A program made the position numbers and the translations under genes. The notes below the pieces were generated by a model that made no database searches, had not been told where the DNA came from, and saw only the letters and a list, made by a program, of their open reading frames with translations. DNA of 29,389 nucleotides from CAYVAP01 sp964343195 (GTDB taxonomy: Bacteria > Bacteroidota > Bacteroidia > J057), in assembly GCA_964343195.1 (NCBI GenBank), contig CAYFIR010000088.1, forward strand, positions 1 to 29,389, in the 5' to 3' direction. Shown in pieces: positions 7,732 to 16,798 of this stretch (positions are counted from its first letter, which is position 1; each line of letters begins with the position of its first letter).

Positions 7732-7924
7732 AAGTGAGGTAAAGAGCAGTTCCCATGGAATAAGGTTGTATGAGCTGCCTTTTCCTGAAAGTTTGGTGAG
7801 CCTTTGAGGCTCGGACCAGATTTCTTTGAGGCTAATGCCCATATTTTCGGCCCGAGACTCCACATAATTAAGTCAAAAAAATTAGATTTAAAGAGGAACA
7901 CTCAATAGTCAATGTAACACACAC

Positions 7925-9469
7925 ATGTCTGAAAAAGCATTTGACCGCCTGCGCCAACTCAATGAAGAGGCGCTTTTAGGAGGCGGGACCAAACGAATCG
8001 AAGCCCAGCACGCCAAGGGTAAGCTGACGGCTCGCGAGCGAGTCGATCTGCTCCTGGATGAAGGAACCTTCGAAGAGATCGGGAAACTGGTCACCCACAG
8101 GTCTTCAGAATTTGGGCTGGAAAAGCAAAAACCCCTTGGGGACGGAGTCGTAACCGGCTATGGCAAAATTCATGGACGGCTGGTTTATGTCTTCAGCCAG
8201 GACTTTACCGTGATGGGAGGTTCACTGTCCGAAACCTACGCGGAAAAAATCTGCAAAGTCATGGACCTCGCCATGAAAAACGGCGCTCCCGTGATCGGGT
8301 TGAACGACTCCGGTGGGGCTCGTATCCAGGAGGGAGTAGTCTCCCTGGCCGGCTATGCCGACATCTTTTACCGCAATGTGCAGGCATCCGGGGTGATCCC
8401 ACAGTTTTCAGCGATCATGGGCCCCTGTGCCGGTGGGGCGGTTTATAGCCCGGCCATGACGGACTTTATCATGATGGTCGAGCAGACCTCCTACATGTTT
8501 GTGACCGGACCCAATGTGGTCAAGACCGTCACCCATGAGGAGGTGTCTGCCGAGGAACTGGGCGGTGCCAATACCCACGCTTCTAAATCAGGCGTCACCC
8601 ACTTTGCCTGCGCCAATGAAGTAGAGTGTATTGAAAACCTCAAGCGACTCCTTGGTTATGTCCCTCAAAACTGTGAGGAAGAACCTCTGAGGCTTCCCTC
8701 AACCGGAAAAAATGGTCCTGTTCCGGCTCTGCGCGACATTATCCCCGACAACCCCAACCAGCCTTATGACATGAAAGAGGTCATAGAACTGGTGGCGGAT
8801 GAAGGGAGTTTTCTGGAGGTTCACAAGGACTTTGCCAGCAACATAGTCGTTGGATTCGCACGAATTGATGGACGCAGCATCGGCATCGTGGCCAATCAGC
8901 CCGCAGCTCTGGCGGGAGTGCTGGACATCGACGCTTCTGTGAAAGGGGCCCGGTTTGTACGTTTCTGTGATTCCTTCAACATTCCTTTGCTCGTATTTGA
9001 AGATGTACCTGGATTCCTGCCTGGCACCGATCAGGAGTGGAATGCCATCATCACCAATGGCGCGAAACTGCTCTACGCCTTCAGTGAAGCGACAGTGCCA
9101 AGGGTCACCGTGATCACCCGCAAGGCCTATGGTGGGGCATACGACGTGATGAACTCCAAGCACATTGGGGCCGACATGAATTTCGCCTGGCCTTCAGCTG
9201 AGATTGCAGTGATGGGCCCCAAGGGCGCGGCTGAGATCATTCACCGACGAGAGATTGCAGCCTCCGATGACCCCGAAGCCAGGTTGCAGGAGAAGGTAGA
9301 TGAATACACCGAGCTGTTTGCTAATCCCTACCGGGCTGCAGCAAGAGGATTCATAGACGAAGTAATATATCCGGAAAATACGCGGAGCAAACTGATCCGG
9401 GCATTCGAAATGCTGGAAAACAAGGCTGTTTCTCTGCCGAGAAAAAAGCATGGAAATATTCCACTCTAG
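7925..9469 (+). CDS. pccB: Acyl-CoA carboxylase carboxyltransferase (propionyl-CoA carboxylase beta)
   Basis: The 514-aa product is a full-length biotin-dependent carboxyltransferase made of two crotonase-like halves. In the N-terminal half GGARIQEGV (130-138) and GPCAGGAVYSPAMTD (166-180) supply the acyl-CoA oxyanion hole. In the C-terminal half DVPGFLPGTDQE (360-371) and KAYGGAYDVM (400-409) form the carboxybiotin side. It moves CO2 from biotin to propionyl-CoA, giving methylmalonyl-CoA, or to acetyl-CoA in some homologues. The biotin carboxylase/carrier subunit is not in the window. A methylmalonyl-CoA decarboxylase subunit is the main alternative, but no membrane decarboxylase genes are nearby. 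It is a single transcription unit with a good terminator, divergent from the sigma gene. Confidence 0.92.
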   Translation: MSEKAFDRLRQLNEEALLGGGTKRIEAQHAKGKLTARERVDLLLDEGTFEEIGKLVTHRSSEFGLEKQKPLGDGVVTGYGKIHGRLVYVFSQDFTVMGGSLSETYAEKICKVMDLAMKNGAPVIGLNDSGGARIQEGVVSLAGYADIFYRNVQASGVIPQFSAIMGPCAGGAVYSPAMTDFIMMVEQTSYMFVTGPNVVKTVTHEEVSAEELGGANTHASKSGVTHFACANEVECIENLKRLLGYVPQNCEEEPLRLPSTGKNGPVPALRDIIPDNPNQPYDMKEVIELVADEGSFLEVHKDFASNIVVGFARIDGRSIGIVANQPAALAGVLDIDASVKGARFVRFCDSFNIPLLVFEDVPGFLPGTDQEWNAIITNGAKLLYAFSEATVPRVTVITRKAYGGAYDVMNSKHIGADMNFAWPSAEIAVMGPKGAAEIIHRREIAASDDPEARLQEKVDEYTELFANPYRAAARGFIDEVIYPENTRSKLIRAFEMLENKAVSLPRKKHGNIPL

Positions 9470-9496
9470 AGGCTTCAGGCCGATCCGAAATTGTCT

Positions 9497-9531
9497 CCCC
9501 ATAATCTGGAAGCAGATCGTGGGGATTTTTT
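9497..9531 (+). terminator. Intrinsic terminator of pccB
   Basis: CCCCATAATCTG pairs with CAGATCGTGGGG (one G-T pair and one mismatch) around a GAAG loop, followed by A and six T. It begins 27 bases after the pccB stop. Confidence 0.85.
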
Positions 9532-9716
9532 CTGGGATATCAGGGCTAGTTAGAGCGATGAAGTTTTTATATTTTGATTCGAATTTTGGAAAATAACTGC
9601 TTAGGCATGTTTATTGCCATTATTAATCTTGATAATTCAACTTTCCTGTTTCGTGAATAGACAAAGAGGGGTAGTTGACTTTCATTCCCGTAATTCCATC
9701 AATTTGAATCACATTT

Positions 9717-11906
9717 ATGTTTAGACAGTTACTCGCAGTAGTCCTGTCTTGTGCAACTCTTTGGACTACCAGTCTAAGTGCACAGGATTGTGGGACAGAA
9801 CTAACCCCGGAAAACCAGCGAGCCATGGCGGCTTTGGATCAAAGATGGCAGGAGCATCAGGATCATGGAACCCCGGTCCGTGCGGGGGCCAGTATGAACA
9901 TGGTTCCGGTGCAGTTACACATCATCAGGACTTCTGCGGGAACAGGAGGGGTAGATCCCGATGAACTCCTGGCCGCCCTTGAGCGGGTGAATGATGCTTA
10001 TGTGCCAGCCAATATCCGACTCTATCAGGTGGCCGGCATCAACTACATTGACGACGACACCTACTATGATTTTGTGACCACTGATGAGCCGGCACTCAGG
10101 GCTGCACACCAGGTCAGCAATGTCCTGAATGTGTATGTCGCCAATACGGTGGGCAACGGGTCTGTGAATTATTGTGGATATGCCTATTTCCCTGGAGGGC
10201 CGGATTTTACCATCCTGGATGCTGGTTGTGCCCTCAATGGGAGTACATTCGAACATGAAGTCGGGCATTATTTTGGGCTCTATCATACCCACGAGACCGG
10301 TACGGCGGGCGGAGCAGAGCTCGTCGATGGCTCCAATTGCGGTACTGCGGGTGACCTGATTTGCGATACACCGGCGGATCCAAGCCTGAGCGGTGTGACC
10401 AACGCTGCGGGTTGTACCTATTCAGGAGCTGCTACTGATGGAAATGGAGATGTATATAACCCACAGGTAGCCAATATCATGTCCTATGCATCCAAGGGAT
10501 GCCGTACCCTCTTTACCTCTGATCAGTATGCCCGTATGGACCTGGTCAACATCAACTTACGCGGTTACCTGACAGCCAGTCCAGCCCTGACCAGCGATTT
10601 CATAGCTGTGAACAACGAAGACTGCGCAGATGGGGCCACAGTGGACTTCTCAGATGTTTCCTATGGAGGCGCAACAGGGTGGACCTGGGATTTTGGCGAT
10701 GGAAATACCTCCAACCAGCAAAATCCCTCTCATACCTACGCTGCCAGCGGCCAGTATGATGTGACCCTGACGGTAACCGACGGAGTCGGCAACGACGTGT
10801 TGACCCAAAACGAATTCGTAAACCTGGGGCCCATCACGCTGCCTTACTCGCAGGACTTTGAAGGTGGGGGAGCCGGGAAATGGCGAGTCGATACCACATT
10901 TAAAAACTCGGCTTTTATCGATGCCAGTGCGGCTAATGGAGGAAGCCTGGGATTCCTGATGGAAGGCCAGAAGTATCTGGCCAGCCCGGGATTTGAGACC
11001 CCTACATCAGCGACCGCCTTTGACGAAGGCTGGAACCCGTTTTTCCGCAGCAGCCTGACCGCCTGTGTGGATGCTACAGGCTATCAGGACCTGGAGCTCT
11101 CCTTTGACATGCGACAGATGTATGGCTACAACGATAACTATACCAACTTCCGCGTGACTGTGGATGGGACGGATATTTCAGGTGTGTATCAACCTGCTGG
11201 AGCCAGCACAGCATGGAGTACAGTGAATCTGGACCTGACGGCTTATGTAGGGACTACCTTTGAGTTAGCCCTGGAGGCAAGCAACAAATATGCTGACGGC
11301 TCTGGTTACACCCAAAGTGCTACCATGCTGGATAATCTCGGCATCACCGGTACCCCTGTACTGCCTGTTACCTGGCAGGGATTTGTCGCCGAATCAAATG
11401 GGCTAAGTGCGAAACTGGAATGGCAAGTCGCCGAAGAATTCAATTGCGACCGCTATGAGGTCCTTCGCAGTGTGGATGGAGACGCCTGGGAGCAGGTCGG
11501 AATGGTACAGGGGCACAATCCGGAAAGTGGAGAAGCTACCTATCGCTTTATCGACACCAAGGCCGGACGCATGCAACAGCAGGAACTCTACTATCAGATT
11601 CGTCAGATCGACTATGATGGGCAGCAGGTACTGTCGGACCGTCGGAGCGTAAAATTTGGGAATTTGGCCGAATGGATCGTCTCTCCCAACCCTGTCACGG
11701 GCGGTAGCTTCACCGTTGATCTGCCGGCAGATATGCTTGAGGGTAGTAGCCTGATTCTCACAGACCTTCAGGGACGGGAGCAATGGAATCTATCGGCAAA
11801 TGCGGCTTCCGTTAGCTTCTCTACTGAAGACCTGACCTCCGGAGTTTATTTCCTTACCTGGAAAACTGCACAGGCCCGCCAAACCAAGCGCCTGATGGTG
11901 TACTAG
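9717..11906 (+). CDS. Secreted M43 (pappalysin-like) zinc metalloprotease with PKD and T9SS sorting domains
   Basis: The 729-aa product starts with a signal peptide cleaved near SLSA-QDC (residue 22). The catalytic domain carries the metzincin site HEVGHYFGLYHTHE (His180, Glu181, His184, His190) and a Met-turn NIMSY (Met255), as in family M43. Cysteine pairs around 207-263 fit the family disulfides. A PKD domain follows (about 290-370, WDFGDGNTSNQQNPSHTY). Then comes a beta-sandwich region (about 375-545), a fibronectin-like segment (LEWQVAEEFNCDRYEVLRSVDG) and a C-terminal type A T9SS sorting domain (about 652-729, SPNPVTGG...GVYFLTW). The protein is therefore exported by Sec, moved across the outer membrane by the Por system, and released or anchored at the surface. 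A possible Bacteroidota-type promoter (TTG at 9675, TCAATTTG at 9699) lies very close to the ATG. Confidence 0.92.
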   Translation: MFRQLLAVVLSCATLWTTSLSAQDCGTELTPENQRAMAALDQRWQEHQDHGTPVRAGASMNMVPVQLHIIRTSAGTGGVDPDELLAALERVNDAYVPANIRLYQVAGINYIDDDTYYDFVTTDEPALRAAHQVSNVLNVYVANTVGNGSVNYCGYAYFPGGPDFTILDAGCALNGSTFEHEVGHYFGLYHTHETGTAGGAELVDGSNCGTAGDLICDTPADPSLSGVTNAAGCTYSGAATDGNGDVYNPQVANIMSYASKGCRTLFTSDQYARMDLVNINLRGYLTASPALTSDFIAVNNEDCADGATVDFSDVSYGGATGWTWDFGDGNTSNQQNPSHTYAASGQYDVTLTVTDGVGNDVLTQNEFVNLGPITLPYSQDFEGGGAGKWRVDTTFKNSAFIDASAANGGSLGFLMEGQKYLASPGFETPTSATAFDEGWNPFFRSSLTACVDATGYQDLELSFDMRQMYGYNDNYTNFRVTVDGTDISGVYQPAGASTAWSTVNLDLTAYVGTTFELALEASNKYADGSGYTQSATMLDNLGITGTPVLPVTWQGFVAESNGLSAKLEWQVAEEFNCDRYEVLRSVDGDAWEQVGMVQGHNPESGEATYRFIDTKAGRMQQQELYYQIRQIDYDGQQVLSDRRSVKFGNLAEWIVSPNPVTGGSFTVDLPADMLEGSSLILTDLQGREQWNLSANAASVSFSTEDLTSGVYFLTWKTAQARQTKRLMVY

Positions 11907-11957
11907 CAAGAGAACCCAGGAGCTTCTGCCAAACATGAAGCTGCCCGTCATGAAATG

Positions 11958-11998
11958 AAAATCGGCTCGGTTGCTATGTGCAGTCGAGCCGATTTTTT
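11958..11998 (+). terminator. Intrinsic terminator after the metalloprotease gene
   Basis: A 12-bp perfect stem, AAAATCGGCTCG (11958-11969) with CGAGCCGATTTT (11985-11996), encloses a 15-base loop and runs into six T on the plus strand. On the minus strand the T run is shorter (four), so it may also work less well for the TPR gene that ends at 12029. Confidence 0.85.
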
Positions 11999-12028
11999 GA
12001 TGAAATGCTGGAGGCTTTCTCTTCACAC

Positions 12029-13360
12029 CTATCTCCTCAATGCATTTAGTTCCTGCTCAGCCGCTGGCTGGTAGGGGCCATAGCTAGCCCGTTCGAAGGC
12101 ATTGTGGGCGGTCTCTATGTCTCCGGCATTTTTGGCGGCCATTCCCATCATAAAATTAATTCGGGCTTTGGTGCGAGCATCGAGGCGAGGAGCGTTGAGG
12201 ATCCGATCATAGGTGCTGACTGCAGCACCATATTCTCCTGTATGGTACTCTGCTCTGGCTTTCACCAGCAGCAACTTACTACTTGCCAGGCTCCGAATGT
12301 CCGCATCAATGGCTCTCTGTGCCGTGGTCAGTGCGGAGCGGTAGTCATTATTGGCATCGTGGATGTCTGCCAGTTGCATATAGATTTTGGCCTTTTCGGT
12401 GCTGTCGGGCTCGTAACTGGCTGCACGTTCCAGGCTCTGAATAGCGGAGCGCAGGTCATTTTCCTCCTGGGCGATCCTGGCCAGCAGGACATAGGCATTG
12501 GCATTATTGGGATCAGAGGCCAGCAATTGGTTGATGAATTCCCGGCTGCGGCCATATTCTTCTCCCAGGAAATAGCTTACAGCGAGCTTGTACTGCGATG
12601 CCGGGGTCACAGGCTGTATTTTCTTTTGGACCAATGCACTAATAGCACCGTGGTTGGCCTGTTCATAGGCTGTAATTGCCTCTTCATCCCTGCCCAGAGC
12701 CTCAAGTGCCTGTCCCAGGCCATAATAGTATTTGGCGCGTTCTTCAGGTGAAGCTTCGCGCAAAGCGGTGCTCCGCAGTGCCTGCTCGAAATATGTCTGG
12801 GCCTGGGGATGCTCTCCCTGGGCGGCGGCGAGTTTCCCCTGATAATACAGAACGGAAACATTGTTGGGGGCAGCAGTTGCTACATCGTCAAGGTAGGTGC
12901 TGGCCTCTGAATATTGACCAAGGTTGATCAACGACTGAACCAGCAAAAGCTGATACTGAAGGCGGCGGGTATCATCCACCTCCTGATCAGCCGCAAGGCG
13001 GTAGTATTTGACGGCTTCCCCCAGGTTATCAGGGTTTTGGGTTAACTGTATCTTACCCATCAGGTAGTAAACCGACGCTGGAATTTCCTCCTCACCTAAT
13101 GCGATAGCCTGTTCAAGAGAAGCCTGGGCCGCCGGGAGTCGGTTGAGCCGATATTCACAGCGACCGCGCTGGAGGTAGTAGCGGTAGTTGGTAGGATCAG
13201 CCCGTATGGCCTCATTGTAGCGGTCGATCGCCGTCTCAAACTTGTTTTGTTCCCGGAGGGTTTCAGCCTCGCGATAGACCCTCATGGCCTCGCGCTGCGC
13301 CTGCATCAAAACGGGGCTCAGCATGAGCAGAGCTGCCAGTAGTACGGTAATTCTTCTCAT
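12029..13360 (-). CDS. Secreted or periplasmic TPR-repeat protein
   Basis: From the ATG at 13360 the product is 443 aa and begins with a clear signal peptide ending ..LMQAQ (cleavage near residue 22). The frame is open 60 bases further upstream, but that would bury the signal. The rest is almost wholly tetratricopeptide repeats, about ten 34-residue units with the usual W/Y-A-G-F-A-P pattern; one example is FETAIDRYNEAIRADPTNYR. TPR arrays are protein-binding scaffolds. The absence of any other domain and of neighbours in the same operon leaves the partner unknown. It may help assemble envelope or T9SS complexes, but that is a guess. It is convergent with the M43 protease gene and shares the intergenic terminator weakly. 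Confidence 0.85.
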   Translation of the reverse strand: MRRITVLLAALLMLSPVLMQAQREAMRVYREAETLREQNKFETAIDRYNEAIRADPTNYRYYLQRGRCEYRLNRLPAAQASLEQAIALGEEEIPASVYYLMGKIQLTQNPDNLGEAVKYYRLAADQEVDDTRRLQYQLLLVQSLINLGQYSEASTYLDDVATAAPNNVSVLYYQGKLAAAQGEHPQAQTYFEQALRSTALREASPEERAKYYYGLGQALEALGRDEEAITAYEQANHGAISALVQKKIQPVTPASQYKLAVSYFLGEEYGRSREFINQLLASDPNNANAYVLLARIAQEENDLRSAIQSLERAASYEPDSTEKAKIYMQLADIHDANNDYRSALTTAQRAIDADIRSLASSKLLLVKARAEYHTGEYGAAVSTYDRILNAPRLDARTKARINFMMGMAAKNAGDIETAHNAFERASYGPYQPAAEQELNALRR

Positions 13361-13525
13361 GATCGAGGGAAGGTAAAGAGATTGCAAAGGGTTTGGTAGA
13401 AAATACGCATCTTTGCCCACAAATTAAACCAAGGGGGACAGGGACTCAAAGCAATATGCCCTTTATCCGCTGAAACCCTACCGAAACTAGAATAATTTTT
13501 CATTAGCAAACATCGCCCATTTGCC

Positions 13526-14824
13526 ATGAACATCATCGAAGAGCTACGCTGGAGAGGCCTGATCCACGAAATTACCCCAGAAACTGAGGAGCACCTGAAG
13601 GACCATAAAGTGTCAGTTTATCTGGGCGTGGATCCAACCGGGAATTCCATGCACATTGGAAATCTGGTGCCGGTGATGATGCTGGTCAACCTGCAACGGG
13701 CAGGGCATACCCCCTATGCACTGGTCGGTGGTGCTACCGGACGTGTAGGCGACCCCTCCGGGAAGGATAAAGAACGTCAGTTACTCGACGAAGAGACCAT
13801 CGATTACAACGTAAGCTGCATTCGCAAGCAGTTGGAGCACTTCCTTGATTTCGAAGGCGAAAATGCCGCCATCATGGTCAACAACTACGACTGGTTTGGC
13901 AAAATGGGCTTCCTGGAATTCCTGCGGGACGTGGGCAAGCATCTGACTGTTAACTACATGATGAGCAAGGAGTCGGTCAAAAAGCGCATGAGCGGCGACC
14001 AGGGCATCTCCTACACCGAATTTGCCTACCAACTGCTGCAGGGCTACGACTTCTATCACCTGTACCAAAACGAAGGCGTCAAAATGCAGGTAGGCGGCTC
14101 TGATCAGTGGGGGAATATCACCACTGGAACCGAGCTCATCCGCCGCATGACCGATGGCGAAGCCAAGGCTTATGCTGCGGTTTGTCCGCTGATGACCCGT
14201 GAAGATGGCAGCAAGTTTGGCAAGACGGCCGAGGGAAATAGCGTATGGCTTGATGCTGAGAAGACTTCTCCCTACGAATTCTACCAGTACTGGATGAATG
14301 TAGGGGACAGCGATGCCGAGAAATTCATCAAGATCTTCACCATAAAGAGCCGCGAGGAAATCGAAGCCCTGGTAGCCGAGCACCAGGAAGCACCTCACCA
14401 GCGCAAACTTCATCAGGCCCTGGCCGAGGACATCACCGAGCGGGTCCACGGCAAGGCGGGTCTGGCTATGGCTCAGAAGCTGACCCAGTTCCTCTTCAGC
14501 CGCAACACCTCACCCGACGCTTTGGCAGAACTATCTGCCGATGATTGGAAGCAGGTCGTTCGTAACAGCCCTGATACCAGGCAGATCAGCCGCGGCAAGC
14601 TGGAAGAAGGCATCGGTGTGCTTGATCTCCTGACCGAGCTAGGCATCTGTAGCTCTAAAGGCGAAGCCCGCCGCGCCATCGAAAAGGACCGTTCTGTCGC
14701 CATCAATGCCGCCAAGTGCGAGGCATCAGATGCCACACTGGATCTGAATACTGCTTTCCATGGCCGCTACTTCCAGGTCCAGCGCGGCAAGAAAAACCGA
14801 TTTTTGGTCGAGGTGGTGGATTGA
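13526..14824 (+). CDS. tyrS: Tyrosyl-tRNA synthetase
   Basis: The 432-aa product is a complete bacterial class I TyrRS. The HIGH-type motif is HIGN (43-46), preceded by VYLGVDPTGNSM. GSDQWGN (191-197) is the Tyr/ATP pocket segment. The KMSKS-type motif is KFGKT (230-234), the bacterial TyrRS-short form. The C-terminal S4-like RNA-binding domain covers about 355-430, including GICSSKGEARRAIE. It charges tRNA(Tyr) with tyrosine in the cytoplasm. It is a single gene followed by its own terminator and then by the left border of the defence island, so tyrS is the core-genome neighbour on that side. No T-box is expected or seen upstream. Confidence 0.97.
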   Translation: MNIIEELRWRGLIHEITPETEEHLKDHKVSVYLGVDPTGNSMHIGNLVPVMMLVNLQRAGHTPYALVGGATGRVGDPSGKDKERQLLDEETIDYNVSCIRKQLEHFLDFEGENAAIMVNNYDWFGKMGFLEFLRDVGKHLTVNYMMSKESVKKRMSGDQGISYTEFAYQLLQGYDFYHLYQNEGVKMQVGGSDQWGNITTGTELIRRMTDGEAKAYAAVCPLMTREDGSKFGKTAEGNSVWLDAEKTSPYEFYQYWMNVGDSDAEKFIKIFTIKSREEIEALVAEHQEAPHQRKLHQALAEDITERVHGKAGLAMAQKLTQFLFSRNTSPDALAELSADDWKQVVRNSPDTRQISRGKLEEGIGVLDLLTELGICSSKGEARRAIEKDRSVAINAAKCEASDATLDLNTAFHGRYFQVQRGKKNRFLVEVVD

Positions 14825-14839
14825 GGGAGAGAATTTCGG

Positions 14840-14878
14840 TTCCGCCAGGTCTCCGAACCTGGTGGAACTTAATTTTTT
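14840..14878 (+). terminator. Intrinsic terminator of tyrS
   Basis: An 11-bp stem, TTCCGCCAGGT (14840-14850) with ACCTGGTGGAA (14857-14867), contains one G-T pair and a 6-base loop. CTTAA and then six T follow. It lies 16 bases after the tyrS stop. Confidence 0.88.
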
Positions 14879-14924
14879 GGACTCCGATCCAAAGTCGGCT
14901 ATGCTCGGCACAAGTCCTGTATCT

Positions 14925-15053
14925 CAACGGTCTCGGCTATGCGTAGTGCGGGATTTCAAGGCACTTCTCTGTCTGTCTGCCTGCCGTAAAGTTTATTTAT
15001 TGTAAATGCTTTCATATCAGCACTTTCGCCCGCATTACGTATAGCCAACGTTG
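14925..15053. repeat. attC-like imperfect palindrome at the left edge of the defence island
   Basis: Arms at 14925-14952 and 15029-15053 are nearly perfect inverted copies. GGCTATGCGTAGTGCGGG pairs with CCCGCATTACGTATAGCC (two G-T type differences), and CAACG pairs with CGTTG at the outer ends. Three extra bases in the left arm are unpaired, and about 76 bases lie between the arms. Outer CAAC/GTTG ends, bulged bases and a long loop are the design of integron attC sites, although the fit to the RYYYAAC/GTTRRRY consensus is only partial. This and the border element fill most of the 330 bases between tyrS and hsdM; no gene is seen there. Confidence 0.6.
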
Positions 15054-15167
15054 TGCTTTCATGCTTTATTTTTTTCTTCCGTGCGTTGGCGTGAAAGCTC
15101 TTTGCCACCGCAGGAACGAGGATTGCAATGTGCTTGAACATGCGTTGGCACTTTTTATATTGTTTTT
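15050..15167. repeat. Left border element of the restriction island
   Basis: The element has three parts. The outer sequence GTTGTGCTTTCATGC (15050-15064) recurs inverted, with one base missing, at 22455-22468. A hairpin unit follows (AAGCTCTTTGC ... GCAATGTGCTT, 15095-15135) between two direct GCGTTGGC copies (15083-15090, 15142-15149). A related unit in direct orientation lies at the right border. The inner 18-mer ACTTTTTATATTGTTTTT (15150-15167) recurs exactly inverted at 22338-22355. The 18-mer overlaps the last codons and stop of hsdM. Confidence 0.7.
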
Positions 15168-16795
15168 AATCCTAACTCTTTTAAATATTCATTGTGTTCG
15201 GTTGTCTTTGTTTCAATTCGTTCGTTGATTGAAGTCAAACGTTCGTTCACCTTGTCCAAGTCAATTTCAATTTCATCTTCTGCGGTACTTACATACCTTG
15301 AAATGTTTAGGTTGTAGCCGTTCTTTTCAATTTCTTCAATTGATACTCTTCTTGCATAACGTTCAACTTCCTCTGGACGATTTTTATAAACATCTATAAT
15401 TTCTTGAATGTGATTTGGTGATCCATCTTTGCCATCTCCAAGAGTGTTTTGTCGCTTTCCCTTCACATAATGCTCACTTGCATTGATGAACAATACGTCA
15501 TCTTCTTTCTTGCACTTTTTCAAGACAAGAATGCAGACTGGAATACCTGTCGAATAAAACAAGTTAGCTGGTAGGCCAATTACCGTGTCAATGTGATTGT
15601 CCTTTAAAAGCTTGGTTCTAATCTTTTCTTCCTGACCACCACGGAAAAGAACTCCATGCGGCAGAATGATAGCCATTGTTCCTTCTTGGCTCAGAAAATG
15701 AAAACCGTGTAATAAGAATGCAAAGTCAGCGGCTGATTTTGGCGCCAGGCCATAACTCTTGAAACGGAAATCTTCTCCCATGGCTTCATTGGGTTCCCAA
15801 CGCAAGCTAAACGGTGGATTCGCAACGATGGCATCAAACTCAGTTTTCTTGGAAGGGTTCATTTCATTTAATATGTCCCATTGGTTTTTTAAGGTGTCAC
15901 CATGGTAGATTTCAAATTCGGTGTCTTTCATGCCGTGCAAGAGCATGTTCATTCGGGCCAGGTTGTAAGTAGTGATGTTGTTTTCCTGGCCATATATTTT
16001 GCCAATCGTACCAGCTCCTTTTGTTTGTTCTTTAAGTTGATTGCGCACATTTAAAAGCAGCGAACCTGAACCACAAGCAAAGTCCAGTACCTTATCCAAT
16101 TTCTGTTTTGGGCCTGTGGATGGGTCTTGACTATCGAGCGTAACTATTTTAGAAAGAATGGTTGAAATCTGCTGTGGTGTATAAAACTCTCCTGCTTTTT
16201 TTCCTGAACCTGCGGCAAATTGACCAATCAAATATTCATACGCATCCCCAAGTGTATCAGTATCGGTAGAGAATTCAGCAATGCCTTCTGAAATCTTTTG
16301 AATGATGGTGCAAAGCTTCTTGTTTCTTTCTGCTGGTGTTTTGCCCAATTTCTCCGAATTCAGGTTGATTTCAGAGAACAAACCCTGGAAGGAATTATCA
16401 AAAGATTCGTTTTCAATATAGCGGAAGCCTTCTTCCAGCGTGACCAACAATTCCGGGCTTTGCGTTCTGGCCAGTTCGGTGATGTTACTCCATAAATGCT
16501 CCGGCTTAATCACATAATGCACCTTTCTGCGCATCTGTTTTTCAAATTCAGCGATATCCTCCGCATTGGCTGCATACCAAATAGCCAGGGCCGTGCGCCC
16601 ATCCTCCTCCTCCAACTCGGGGTAATCTGGCCCCAATTCTTTTTGAGCGGACGCTTCATAGTTGGCGGAGAGGTAGCGCAAGAACAAAAAGGACAACATA
16701 TAATCACGGAACGAGTCCGCATTCATGGCACCGCGTAAATCATCTGCGATGGCCCATAGGGTTTTGCCTAACTTATCTTGATCTCCTCGTCTCAT
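15155..16795 (-). CDS. hsdM: Type I restriction-modification system methyltransferase subunit
   Basis: The 546-aa product is a full-length HsdM. An N-terminal helical domain (HsdM_N, about 8-150) comes first. The N6-adenine methyltransferase domain follows, with the AdoMet-binding motif DFACGSGSL (238-246), the preceding GEFYTPQQI block (202-210) and the catalytic NPPF (326-329). A C-terminal helical tail ends in a charged coiled coil (about 505-540) that should contact HsdS. It methylates adenine in the bipartite target and protects host DNA. It is the last gene of the operon, 3 bases after prrC. Base composition is clearly more AT-rich than tyrS, as for the whole island. Confidence 0.96.
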   Translation of the reverse strand: MRRGDQDKLGKTLWAIADDLRGAMNADSFRDYMLSFLFLRYLSANYEASAQKELGPDYPELEEEDGRTALAIWYAANAEDIAEFEKQMRRKVHYVIKPEHLWSNITELARTQSPELLVTLEEGFRYIENESFDNSFQGLFSEINLNSEKLGKTPAERNKKLCTIIQKISEGIAEFSTDTDTLGDAYEYLIGQFAAGSGKKAGEFYTPQQISTILSKIVTLDSQDPSTGPKQKLDKVLDFACGSGSLLLNVRNQLKEQTKGAGTIGKIYGQENNITTYNLARMNMLLHGMKDTEFEIYHGDTLKNQWDILNEMNPSKKTEFDAIVANPPFSLRWEPNEAMGEDFRFKSYGLAPKSAADFAFLLHGFHFLSQEGTMAIILPHGVLFRGGQEEKIRTKLLKDNHIDTVIGLPANLFYSTGIPVCILVLKKCKKEDDVLFINASEHYVKGKRQNTLGDGKDGSPNHIQEIIDVYKNRPEEVERYARRVSIEEIEKNGYNLNISRYVSTAEDEIEIDLDKVNERLTSINERIETKTTEHNEYLKELGLKTI

Positions 16796-16798
16796 TTT

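Noticed and set aside
8699..9163. A 154-aa open frame antisense to pccB
   Set aside because: It is a shadow of a highly conserved gene with strong codon bias; there is no start context and no family resemblance.
13781..14449. A 222-aa open frame antisense to tyrS
   Set aside because: It mirrors tyrS codons and shows no independent domain; tyrS motifs are complete.
14881..14950. CRISPR-like repeats suggested by two CGGCTATGC copies
   Set aside because: There are only two short copies with no regular spacing; they are better explained by the arm of the attC-like palindrome and a chance partial copy.
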